Positions 40,449-49,811 of a DNA stretch of 64,000 nucleotides are shown here, piece by piece. Source of the DNA: Strigops habroptila (lineage: Eukaryota; Chordata; Aves; Psittaciformes; Psittacidae); the NCBI RefSeq assembly GCF_004027225.2, contig NC_046358.1:61799528-61863527 (forward strand). Reading direction: 5' to 3'. The translations under genes were made by a program, and so were the position numbers. Every line of letters starts with the position of its first letter. Position 1 is the stretch's first letter. Below the pieces are notes generated by a model. It worked only from the letters and a program-made list of their open reading frames with translations, was not told where the DNA came from and did not search any database.

Positions 40449-40871
40449 GTCTGAATCAAGTTTTCTTCTTTGGCGATCTTCAGATTCAACATCCACGCTT
40501 CCGTTTATTATCTGCATACATTTGGGACAAAGCTTCCAACCAGGTACAAACTGCCTTCCAAACTTGGCACTTAGAAAAGTTGCATCATCCAAGTCAATTG
40601 CTCGCAAGTTTTTCTTTGATAGTTTTCTGTGTATATTGAAGGGATCGCAACATGATTTCTGCAAGTCTTCAAATCTTTCAATGTAAATTTTTGCATGATG
40701 GAAGCAGATTGTATTGTTCTCTGAAAGGGTTATTCCAGTCCTAAGCTGAAGTAACAGTAGATCAGATGATGACAGCTCTTGCTTAGTCTTGAAACCAGTG
40801 TGACGAGTGTAATAGGTCTTATGGCATTCATTGGTAGTCTGAAGCTGAACTCCAACTGAACAAGGATCCAT
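40449..40871 (-). CDS. ARL14EP: ARL14EP coding exon 2 with start codon (N-terminal 141 residues)
   Basis: This exon carries the ATG (40,869-40,871) in a strong context (A at -3, G at +4) and encodes 141 residues starting [18 protein letters not shown] and ending [10 protein letters not shown]. The donor is GAC|GTACGT. Reading through the donor would add a false tail of 11 residues, so the open frame to 40,413 overstates the exon. With exons 3 and 4 the total is 141 + 43 + 1 + 75 = 260 residues, the same length as human ARL14EP. Visible conserved parts include [10 protein letters not shown], a Cys-rich segment [15 protein letters not shown] and a second CPKC motif ([13 protein letters not shown]). 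The protein is cytosolic/nuclear with no signal peptide or membrane segment. I am confident of the identity because the splice phases join perfectly. Confidence 0.97.
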
Positions 40872-40946
40872 TTTACTTTTTCAGAACAGCTTACTTTGCC
40901 TAACGTGAATCCTTTGAACTCTTTAGTAGTTTCTATGAAGATCGCC
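40872..40946 (-). other. ARL14EP: ARL14EP 5' UTR part of exon 2
   Basis: 75 nt lie between a good acceptor (tgcttcctctag, AG at 40,947-40,948) and the ATG. No upstream ATG is present in this segment. Confidence 0.75.
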
Positions 40947-41133
40947 CTAGAGGAAGCATTAAAATCAATGAGATTTGTGCTGCAAACATTTACCTGCAAG
41001 CTCGACAGACTAGGTCTAAGTAATTTAAAATCCATGTAAAGAAATTACAGCTTTCTACTCTAGAGAAGACTAAAAATACATTAATTCTGGAATTAAACCA
41101 TGCATCTTACTCCTTTTGGAGGCTTCCCTCCCT

Positions 41134-41147
41134 CCCCCCCCCCCCCC
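41134..41147. repeat. Poly(C) tract, 14 bp
   Basis: A run of C after CCCTCCCT in ARL14EP intron 1, close to exon 2. On the transcript strand it is a G run. Confidence 0.9.
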
Positions 41148-41935
41148 ACTATAAGCATCAATTCAAAATGTTTAGTAATATTACTTTCTCAAAAGCAATC
41201 TGTGAGCCAAATATGAGGTGGATGAACTCTTCACACACCAGCCTGCTCTGGTCATTAGTTTCCAGGGGGGCCCTTTCTCTGCACAATCCTTGCTCGTCAA
41301 GACCAGTTGCAAAGGTGGCCCACAGGAAGAGACTGCTGATGGCTAAAGAATTCACCCATCCTGTTTCCAAGTAATTTCTAGGAAAAAAAAGTTCTGAAGG
41401 TAGGCTGCACGGGCTGCCTTACATCAGTTAGCAATTCACGTCCAACAGTGCTTCCCTAGGTTGTTCTTCCCATGTAGACCAGGGGCAAGCCAATATGTGC
41501 AGAATCAACCTGAGCCTTTTCAATAAGCAGCCCGGGGTATACACAGAAGCTGGTGGTTCTAGATGTCTGCAGTTGTCATGGTCATGTGGCTTCTGCAGTG
41601 CCCTCCAACTGAGTGCCGTGTCTGTTTGATGTAAATACTGGGCAGTTATTTGAAGTTAAACAATAATTCCATTACCAAATACAAAGCTAGCTACTGCAGC
41701 GTGGTCTCACACCCATGCCAAAGTTTGCTTCAAATCCAGTGCTGGCCCTGACATATCAGAGCCTGAGCTCATCTTGCCCTATTTTGTACTGCAACATAAA
41801 GGACAAATTTCTACCAAAAGAACTCATTTGCTTTCAAAATATTTGAGAACCTTAACTACAATGAATATAGCCTAACTGGGATGTTAATGTTCACCTACGC
41901 ACTATGCAAAACCAGAATTCAGACAAAAAGCTCTG

Positions 41936-42390
41936 TGCTGGTTTTGGCTGAGATAAGAGATTTCTTCATAGCAGCTCATACAGGGCGATGCCCCAGATTT
42001 GTACTGAAAATGGTGTTGATAACACCCTGATGATTTAGCTAATCTTGAGCAGTGCTTATACAGTCCCAAGGCCTCCTCTACTCCTCACACCCCCCCCTAA
42101 GATTAGGTAGAGATGCACAAGGAGCTGGGAAGGGACACAGGCAGGACAGCTGACCCAACTGACCCAAGGGATGTCCCAGATCATATGGCATCACCGTCAT
42201 CAATAAAACTGGGGGAGGAGGTTGGGGGCATGGTGCTCAGGGAATGGCTGCTGTTGGTTGGTGATGCGCAACTGTTTTCACTCGTATTGCTGCTGCTTCT
42301 TGGGATTTATTTTCCTCCTTTTTTCTTCTTTTTTGCCTATTTATGTACTTATTTTCCCATTAGGTCCATAAAGTTTGACTTTCCAACCCA
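41936..42390 (+). mobile_element. Avian ERV LTR, 3'-truncated, antisense in ARL14EP intron 1
   Basis: It starts TGCTGGTTTTGGCTGAGAT and contains GTGTTGATAACACCCTGATG, TGACCCAAGGGATGTCCCAG and ATCATATGGCATCACC, closely following the LTR at 16.9 kb (same subfamily). The expected end with CTGGGGTTAAAC is missing, so the right edge near 42,390 is approximate. Confidence 0.7.
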
Positions 42391-42868
42391 GGTAACTGGA
42401 ACTGTGTATGATCAAATCTCACTGCAGCAGAGTTAACATTTGATCAGCAATTTAGCTAACACCAAATTATTCAAAGTTGTCTGTTAAAGGCTATGCAAAA
42501 AGCTTGATGCTCTTGGCCGATTCCTGCTGTGGAAAGTGGGGCTTCTGTCTGTGGATGAGGAAGCACACTTAGTCAGCATGAAAGTGAATTTTCAGAATTT
42601 GCATGTGTATTATAAGTCAGAGCTCTTGAGAGATGGTCTAATTAAAAACAAACAATTAAAAAGCCCCTGACAAACACTTTGTCTTCTATAAAACAGAAAA
42701 TAAACATTACAGTTCTATCCTTTGCATGCCCCTGTTTTGGCAGTTGACTACCCTACGTGAAATACAACTATGGCAAACACAGGCAAAGCACATCAAGTCT
42801 ATCACCACAGTTTGTCCAAATGACAGTGTACTGCTAACAGAGGTTATCCCATACACTTGTTTTGTGTA

Positions 42869-42888
42869 TTTCCAAGAATTCTTGGAAA
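42869..42888. promoter_or_regulatory. 20-bp perfect palindrome with two STAT-type motifs
   Basis: TTTCCAAGAATTCTTGGAAA is a perfect palindrome with two overlapping TTCNNNGAA words (TTCCAAGAA and TTCTTGGAA), the general STAT/GAS consensus. It sits 12 bp before the LTR at 42,900 in ARL14EP intron 1. Function is only inferred. Confidence 0.4.
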
Positions 42889-42899
42889 AAGCTTCAGAT

Positions 42900-43498
42900 T
42901 GCCTGATTGCAGCTGGGATAGAGTTAATTTTCTTCCTAGTAGCTGGTGCAGTGCTGTGTTTTGGCGTCAGTGTCAGAACAATGCTGATAACCCACCAATG
43001 TTTTAGTTGTTGCCCAGTAGCACTTAGCCCGATCAAGGGCTCTCATGCTCTGGCAGTGAGGAGGGGCACAAGAAGCTGGGAGGGAGCAGAGACAGGACAC
43101 CTGACCCAAACTAGCCAAAGGGGTATAACATACCACAGCACGTCATGCCCAGTACAGAAACTGGGGGGAGTGACTCAGAAGGCCCAAACTGCTGCTCGGG
43201 TCAGGCTGGGTATCGGTCAGCAGGTGGTGAGCAATTGTACTGTGCATCACTTGTGTTTATAGGTTTTGTTTTCCTTTCCCCTTTTAGTTTTATATTCTCT
43301 CCCCTTATTATTTCCCTTATTATTGGTGTTAATAGTAGTAGCAGCGTTATATTATACTTCAGTTTGGGGATTTTTCTTATCTCAACCCGTAGGTTTCACA
43401 TTCTTTCTGTTCTCCTCCACATCCCACCCGGAAAGAGATACGCGAGGGGGAGAGCGGCTCCGTGGTGCTGAGTTACCGCCTGGCTCAAAATCACGACA
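42900..43498 (+). mobile_element. Avian ERV solo LTR, antisense, beside the ARL14EP promoter
   Basis: A complete 599-bp LTR. It starts TGCCTGATTGCAGCTGGG, passes GATAGAGTTAATTTTCTTCC, TAGCTGGTGCAGTGCTGTG and GGTGGTGAGCAATTGTACTG, and ends AATCACGACA. The flanking 5-mers CAGAT (42,895-42,899) and CAGGT (43,499-43,503) are a target-site duplication with one change, which supports single insertion and LTR-LTR recombination. A 5-bp duplication would suit an ERVL-like element. It is a different subfamily from the LTRs at 16.9 and 41.9 kb. No viral gene remains. Confidence 0.85.
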
Positions 43499-44100
43499 CA
43501 GGTGCATTTCTTCCCTCCTCCCCTTGGCAGGAGCGCTCCGCGTTTCGCCTTTGGGTGTTCTCTGGTGGAAACAGGAAAGCTTCACACCCCAAACCCTGAA
43601 CCGAAGCTGGTGTCCCGCAGTGCAGCGGGAAGCCGCCCGCTAGCTGCCCGTGCCGGAGGGCGCTGGCCCCGGGACCCGCTTGGGCAGCCGCAGGACGGGG
43701 GTCGAGGGGACCCGGGCGCCCCTGAAGCGCTCTCTGCAGCCAGGGGGCAGCCTCGGCCCACGGGCGGCTCTCTCCGGACGCGGCCCAGCCGCTCCGCGGG
43801 GCCTGGCCCGGCACCCCGCCGCGGCTGGACCGGACCCCTCCCCTCCATCGGCGCGGCCCGCCGCCTCGGCCCGCCCCTCCCGCTGCCGGCCGCCCCGGTA
43901 CCTGGCCGCGGGCCGGGACGCCGGCAGCCGCCTCCCGCGATCCCGGAGCGGGCAGGACCGGCCCCGCGCCCGCCCTGCGGCTCACCGCGGAGCAGCGGGA
44001 CCCGAGCGGCGCTTCCGGGGAGATGGGAACCGCCACGACCGGTCGCTGCGGGGCGGTCACGCGGAAGCCACGTGAGAGTGACGTAACAGTTACGTGGGTG
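43430..44100 (-). promoter_or_regulatory. ARL14EP: CpG island promoter of ARL14EP
   Basis: This is the only long GC- and CpG-rich block in the window, placed at the 5' end of ARL14EP. There is no TATA box. Motifs seen on the + strand: ETS-type CTTCCGG (44,012) and GCGGAAG (44,061), GC box GGGGCGG (44,050), E-box CACGTG (44,069), CRE-like TGACGTAA (44,079) and TTACGTGG (44,090). They cluster in 44,010-44,097, which suggests transcription starts on the - strand just below this. The leftmost 70 bp of the island belong to the LTR end. The long open frames on both strands here are a GC-content effect. Confidence 0.85.
43902..44040 (-). other. ARL14EP: ARL14EP non-coding first exon (proposed)
   Basis: On the - strand the island contains a good donor, GGCCAG|GTACCG, with the last exon base at 43,902. 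The start is unknown and is placed between the donor and the ETS/CRE motif cluster. The exon would be joined to 40,946. Transcript data would settle it. Confidence 0.45.
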
Positions 44101-44123
44101 TGTAAGGCAGCTCAGCGCACGGG

Positions 44124-45869
44124 ACATTTCCTTATTTACTCACTTTAATGGACTGTGACCATTAACGTTTTGTGTCCTTTTCTTTTCTGTAATCGCTGTG
44201 TTTATGGTGGTTTATATTGCTTTCTTTTCCCTTCATTTGCAGCCTATGCATATTATGTTCATACAGCCTCTTGATGGTGCTGTATTGTAATGAGTGGAAG
44301 TCTCTATGTCTCTTACTCCAAATGCTAAATATACATTTGCTTACTTTTTAATGCTTTCTGTGGATTTTGAAATATTAGAAAGTCCTCAGAAAAGTCCTTC
44401 AATTGAAAGTCCGCAGCTTTTTGTAGGAGTGTCCTATTGAAAATGTTAAGTCACGTGCAAGTGCAGTTTGAATTTTGGCAGCCAGGAGCTGCATTGGTGT
44501 GCTACGACTTCTGCGTGTCAATTGCTGCATATATAAACAAGAGCGAACTCAAGAGGTTGGTTGTTCTTCTGTTGTTGCAAGCAAATGGGTATTAAGAACC
44601 TGTCCAGAAAACGCTGAGCAAATGGGTTATGCGTGGTATAGAGTTTGGCTGAAGAAATTTCTCCCTCAAACGGCTGTTTCGTATTGCTGATATTTCAGGG
44701 TGTCTTGGTGATTCTCTGCTTGAATTGTTCTAATATTGTTATGTACTGATCTGACTGGAGAGATGTTTTTAATCTGGATTTAATCTGAATCTTCTCAAAA
44801 GGTAGAGAGGCTTCAAAGACCCTTGTGCGCAGGCTCATCCTGTCTCAGACTAGTGGCTTCTCAAATGAGGGACATGCAATGGAACCAGTTTTCTGTCTTA
44901 GTGTAGTGGATGGGAACCTAGCTGAGAATTGATTCCCTCTCATGACTGTGAGCCATAACAAAGGATGTTGTCTGCCACAGTGTATTCGGTAGAGTATATA
45001 TGTTTATATTCATCGTGACTGTCGGAAAGAGACAGGAAAACATAGGTGTGCAGCTGTTCTATGACCTTCATACTTGGCTGCACTGGGGTGCCTGGCCAAT
45101 GCTCTCAAAGTGGACAACGGTGATACCATAGGAAACTGCACAGTCCCACGAGTAAACAATTAGAGATCTGGCATAAAGCCGGTTGTTTTGATAAGGATAT
45201 AGAAGTGGGACCCTCTTGTGGCCATGAGAGAGAAGCCTCACCTATAGGAGGATGCACTGTGTAGGAATTTTCCCAATTACCTGAGACTTCTGGCATCAGC
45301 TGCAATGGGGCTTCCCAACTGGAAGCATGGGCCCAGATGATGATTCGGTGGTAAATGGTAATATATTTCCTCTTAATCTCTGTTCTTTCTATGCAGTAAT
45401 GATTTAATGCATTGCCAACTTGCTTCGGTACTTATATACCAATATCTCTGATTTGCTTTATTGTACTATATATACACTCTATATAGAGAGATATTTACCT
45501 AATTCACATTAGTGTGCTTGCTTTAGTGTGCTTGTTTAATAAACCCTCTGCATATTATACAGCTAGTGTGTGGTCACTTTGTGGCATACCCTGTCTCTTA
45601 GCAAACAGTCAGAAGAATATCTTCTCATAAATTCATGTTTTATGAATTTATCAGATGTTTCCGAATGTGAGTGCTTTCTCTTATAGTAGCCGCAAACTCT
45701 TTGGAGCGGTGTAACGCAGTGAAGTACACAGAAGCATCTGCTTTGTTCTGTGCTTGTTCCCATGTGGTAACCTGTAGTCTGTAGAGTGCCACATTCTTTT
45801 GGTGGCTCTTTGCTGAAGGAGGGGGAAGTGAAATATGGTCACTGTGTACTGTGCTTGGATCAGGGTGAG
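44124..45869 (+). repeat. Inverted duplication, copy 1 (with inserted LTR-like block)
   Basis: This segment is repeated in reverse orientation at 59,376-60,421. Three zones are visible: 44,124-44,175 diverged with indels; 44,176-44,898 with only three differences from copy 2 (44,250, 44,589, 44,610); then a ~0.7-kb insertion, and 45,623-45,869 at roughly 87% identity. A TATATAAA word is at 44,527. Both copies share a 71-codon open frame that lacks an initial ATG. The left edge touches the ARL14EP CpG island. It could be a segmental inverted duplication or two copies of an unrecognised mobile element. Confidence 0.9.
44899..45622 (+). mobile_element. 0.7-kb insertion, probably a solo LTR, absent from copy 2
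   Basis: The block is missing from the paired copy, whose sequence is continuous here. It begins near TGTAGTGGATGGGAACC (44,902), has a TATA-like TACTATATATAC (about 45,464) and TTTAATAAACCCTCTGC followed by GTGTGGTCACTTTGTGGC, which resembles an LTR poly(A) and R-U5 region. The word CTTAG occurs on both sides (44,897-44,901 and about 45,597-45,601). A further ~20 bp before TCTCATAAATT is unexplained, so the right edge is uncertain. Confidence 0.55.
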
Positions 45870-48800
45870 ATAACTAGCTTATGGAGACTGAGCTAAGAAT
45901 AACCTTATGTTGCAAAACTGAGTGTATTTATACTGAGTGTAGTCCGTATTCTGTTTTCTTTCCTTTTTGAATTCCTTCAGTTAGGTCCTGTATCTTTTTG
46001 CTGTCATCTGTCCTATGCTGATAAACACCTTCTAGACAGGAGCCTAACGTAGAAATAATTCTTTTTCCTTTCCCATCCTTTTTATGGCCTCTGGCCACTA
46101 TTAGTTGGGGTTTTTTTATAGCTTCCCAATTATGCCAATTATCATGAGTCCATAAAAGAACTTGATTATTGATTAAACACTTTATTATTGAAGCTAATGT
46201 ACATGCACTTACAGTTAAGTGTGTAAACTAACACAACACACCAAGATGGAGATTTATGGATATATAGATGTATATACATATATATACATAAAAGTATGTT
46301 AAAGATTTCCCTCGGGTGCAGTGAAAAGTAATATCACTAATAATAGACTCACATCAGCTTTCTCAGCACTCCTCAAGGGTTGAGTGTCAGTGAGCAACAG
46401 TAACGGCCCAGGCAGATAATCCCTCCATTTCATAAACTTTGAGGACTTCTGGGCTCTGAGAGGTGTCCCACTCAGACGGAGACAGCTGGGTTGCAGCCTG
46501 CTGTGGTCCAGGAGAGCTCAGAGGGGTTCTCTCTTTGGATCGCTGTTCATAGGGTGGTAAGATGATTGGCTTGAGTCAGTGTAAATTTTCATCCTGGTAT
46601 CTTGTATTTGTCGGGAATGATTTACCATTTCAAAAGAACTCCTGATGTGATACGAGAGTATGCAGGCATTCCTGTTACCTGTGTGGTCCTTCCTGCCTTT
46701 GTTAAGGGATTAGAGTCAGGGGGTGCCCAGCCATCGAATGCCATGCATTTATGCAAAGGCTAACAGGAATTCTTGGGGAAGCAGATGGGTCCAGGAGAGA
46801 ATGGGGGGATGCACCACCACAGTGACCTCCTGCCATCACTTGAGCTTCTGCAAGTCTCCTGTTCCAGTGCAAGGTGATTGAGTAGTATGTCTGATAATGA
46901 CCCGGGATGCTGATTCCCAGTGATCTTCCTCAGCATAAGGAGAGAAGAGCACAGACATGGTAGGTCCCAGCTATATCAGTTACTGCACATCTGAAATGTG
47001 TCCAGATACTAGAATAATTTCTGTAAAATAGCATAAAATACATAAAATACAAAAAATACAAGTCATTCGGCACATTTGGGGAGCTCTGTCCTACTATTCT
47101 TTCTCCTTCTGCTTCTCTTGTTGCTAATGAAACAGCTACTCTTTGGTTTCAGGCTTTAACCTATTTTTAGATTCCTTTTATGCTGTTGGCCCTTTGAAGT
47201 GCATGAACTGCTGTGAAAGAAAGGCAATGTCATTGCTGGGAGGCAAGAGGAAGGCCTGTTAGGTGAAGTCATGCCTGCTAGCGAGACTGTCTCACCTATT
47301 CATCTCCCTTTATTTCTCCAAAGCTCTGTTCCCTTGGGCACATGGTTGCACCTTTCCTGCTTTAATTTAAGCATTAAAATGATACCAGCCCCAGCCCTTC
47401 ATTAGCAAGCAGCAGACAGGGGTTATTTGTTGCATTCTAATTGGGGTGTCAGGCTTTGCCTTTGTGCAGTAGGGTTTCACGTAAAGGGATGGTGGGGGAA
47501 GGGGAGGGCAAGGGGAGTATCATCATCTAAATAGTCAAGTTGTCCCAGTGATTGTGGATGCCAACAGATCCCAAATCCAGACCCACTGAATCTGTGCACA
47601 CTCTGATCTGTGCACACTCTGGTCTGACCACTATGACCAGAGGTGCTGGGATTGTTATGGTTTGAAATGGGATGTAAATCACTGCATTACTTCACTGGTT
47701 ATTTACCACCTACAACAAATTAGTTCAGCACCAAGCTCACTTCAGCAGTGGTTCCTCACAGGATTTACAGTTTGTAGGCTGAAGGCCCAGCTGTGTCTCA
47801 GTGACACTAATGAACATGCTGTGGTTAGTGGTAGTGGGGAGAACCAGACCTGGTGTCTGGGTTGCAGTGCTGAGCTGACTCAGTATTGACAACTTACTCA
47901 TTGCTTTAACACCCCAAGCCAGGCTCAGCACATTTGGGCTGATTAAAAGCAAATGAAGTATTTTTTGCTCCCCAGCTTCTGAGTTTTAGGCTCCTGACAA
48001 AAATGTTTCTGAACTGATGGAATAATTTCATCCTTCCAGACAGACCTTTATCCTTATTGCTGCAGCCATCACTGCCTTGAGGCAGTAGAAGAGGACTTCT
48101 GCTTGCTCTGCATCTCGGCACTGCCACACGTCTTTGCCACAGCGGAGTCACCTCCAGAGTGTACCTGCTGAATCCAGCTGAAGACAAGGAGATCTCGGCA
48201 CAGCAGGGTTTTGTTTTCTTTTCATGGGTGAAAACGTGGCTTGGATTCTGTGCTACAGAGTAGATCCAGCACCATAGTGCGTGTCTGTGAGCTCTGATGG
48301 CAGCTGCCACTTCACACAACTTGGTGACATACGGGGAGTGTTGTATTCAGAGGAATTATCCATAGTCTGTACCATTCCTGATGTTCTGTTGGCTTTGTGT
48401 AGGTTCCTACAGTGTTGAAAGTGCATTTTAAATTTACTTTTTCAGGGCCTGCGTATGTAGTGTTACACAGACTTCAAACACCTACCATGATTTCCCCTGT
48501 TTAGAATAAAAACATCTATGACATCTGCATGAGTATTTGTGTTCTTATTTGCACAGCAGACCATGAAGTTGAGAAAGCCTGAGTTAGTTAAACAGAGCAT
48601 AGCTCAGTAGTTAGATGGTTGGGGAAAAATCATCCTTTCTAAGGTTATTAGTGCTAATTCCTGTCTGCTTTTCCTGCCCTCACTCCCAACATTTGAAGAA
48701 AATATCAGGCATTTTTGCACAAAGCAGTTGGAAATACACACCTAGTGTTAAATAGTGTTGGATGAAGGGAAGGCCTAACACAAATCATGGATGGGAGCAG

Positions 48801-49497
48801 CTGGGGTAAGAGTGAACAAGCCTGTGATTGTTGACATAAATAACAATGGAATAAAAGAATTTTTGTGATTTTATAATCAGGTGTTTGACCCTGTCCCCGG
48901 CATTGAGTCTGCTTTATGTCTGTGCCTAACGCTCAGCAGAGACTAGTTTTATAAATGAATCCAGGGTTTGCACCTTGTGTTCCTGCAGATGACATGGATG
49001 CGTGAGGAGAAAGCTCACTGCAGCAGCAGGGTCTTCACTGTCCTTTTGCCAGTGAGACCAGTTTCTTAAACTTCTTTAATCTCCTGTTTTGGGTAAGTCA
49101 ACTCCTCTTGGGCATCTTTCCAGGCCATGAGTTGCCTGTTGGTGTCCAAGCAGGGCTGTGGGATCTAACCCCAACTGCAGATGTAACCCCAACTACAGCC
49201 CCATTGCCCCTTGCATGCCTCAAACCATGACCAAGGCACAAAAGGAGGGTGCGGAGGGCCTGGCACTGGGACAACACACAGAGGAGATGGTGGAGCAGCG
49301 TGTGGCAGGGAGATGGTCCAAGTAGTGACTCTGGAGTGCCTGTGCAGGACTCACCAGCTTCAACGTGATGGCAAAGGAGCCCAAGTCAAATGGGTGACCG
49401 CAACACAGGCTGATGGTGCTCGAGCAAAGTTACCCACAAGGTTTAGTAGAGAACTTGGATAAGACTGAGGCAAAAGTGGGGAAGAGGGGGAGTAAAG
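45870..49497. other. Intergenic region right of copy 1
   Basis: No gene was recognised. A TA-rich simple repeat lies at 46,255-46,290 and a short duplication (CTGTGCACACTCTG twice) near 47,592-47,622. The stretch 46,160-47,080 has an LTR-like look in reverse orientation (CACTTTATTATTGAAGC), but no end could be fixed. At 49,165-49,205 there are two copies of a TAACCCCAACT word. Confidence 0.55.
46255..46290. repeat. TA-rich simple repeat
   Basis: Alternating TA with TATATACATATATATACAT-type units, 36 bp. Confidence 0.75.
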
Positions 49498-49811
49498 TTG
49501 ACCTCAAATAACCCTGAAAGCTAATTGGTGACCTCAAATGACCCTGGAGCCAAGATTTGGGGTAAAATTGACCTCTAGTAACCCCATATGCTAATAGATG
49601 ACCTCAAGTAACCCAGAATGCTAATTGCTGACCTCAAGTAACCTCTGGAGCAGAGATTTTGGGTAAAATTGACCTCTAGTAACCCCAAATGCTAATTGGT
49701 GACCTCAATAACCTTGAGGTCATGGTGTTACTTGAGGTCAAATTTACCCAAAATCTCAGCTCTGAGGTCATCCGAGGTCACCAATTAGCATTCAGGGTTA
49801 CTAGAGGTCAA
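49498..49811. repeat. TGACCT/AGGTCA half-site array in an inverted minisatellite
   Basis: Exact TGACCT starts at 49,499, 49,529, 49,569, 49,599, 49,629, 49,670 and 49,700; exact AGGTCA starts at 49,717, 49,735, 49,765, 49,775 and 49,805; a near match TGACCC is at 49,539. The common unit is TGACCTCNAGTAACCC followed by GCTAATTGG. The segment 49,726-49,811 is an imperfect reverse complement of 49,498-49,583, with the same 30-10-30 bp spacing in mirror order. This is a small composite minisatellite with an inverted arm. AGGTCA is the classical half-site of many nuclear receptors; binding here is not shown. Confidence 0.9.

Larger units (their letters stand above)
40947..43901 (-). other. ARL14EP: ARL14EP intron 1
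   Basis: The intron between the non-coding first exon and exon 2 (donor proposed, acceptor firm). It holds a C14 tract (41,134-41,147), two LTRs in antisense orientation (41,936 and 42,900) and a 20-bp palindrome (42,869). Open frames within it, including 178 codons at 42,726-43,262, lie in LTR sequence and are not genes. Confidence 0.7.

Noticed and set aside
42726-43262. 178-codon open frame
   Set aside because: It runs across the LTR edge at 42,900. LTRs do not encode proteins, and no retroviral motif is seen.
43491-44127. Long overlapping open frames on both strands (up to 194 codons)
   Set aside because: They fall in the CpG island, where stop codons are rare. Composition is dominated by Pro, Arg, Gly and Ala, and there is no family match.
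44475-44690. 71-codon open frame found in both inverted copies (also 59,842-60,057)
   Set aside because: It begins with TTG, not ATG; the only internal ATG is late. Of the three differences in the whole 723-bp tract, the two inside the frame both change the amino acid. The shared frame is explained by near-identity of the DNA, so I do not call it a gene.
46160-47080. Possible reverse-oriented LTR (AT-rich start, CACTTTATTATTGAAG)
   Set aside because: No second end, target duplication or known family words could be fixed.
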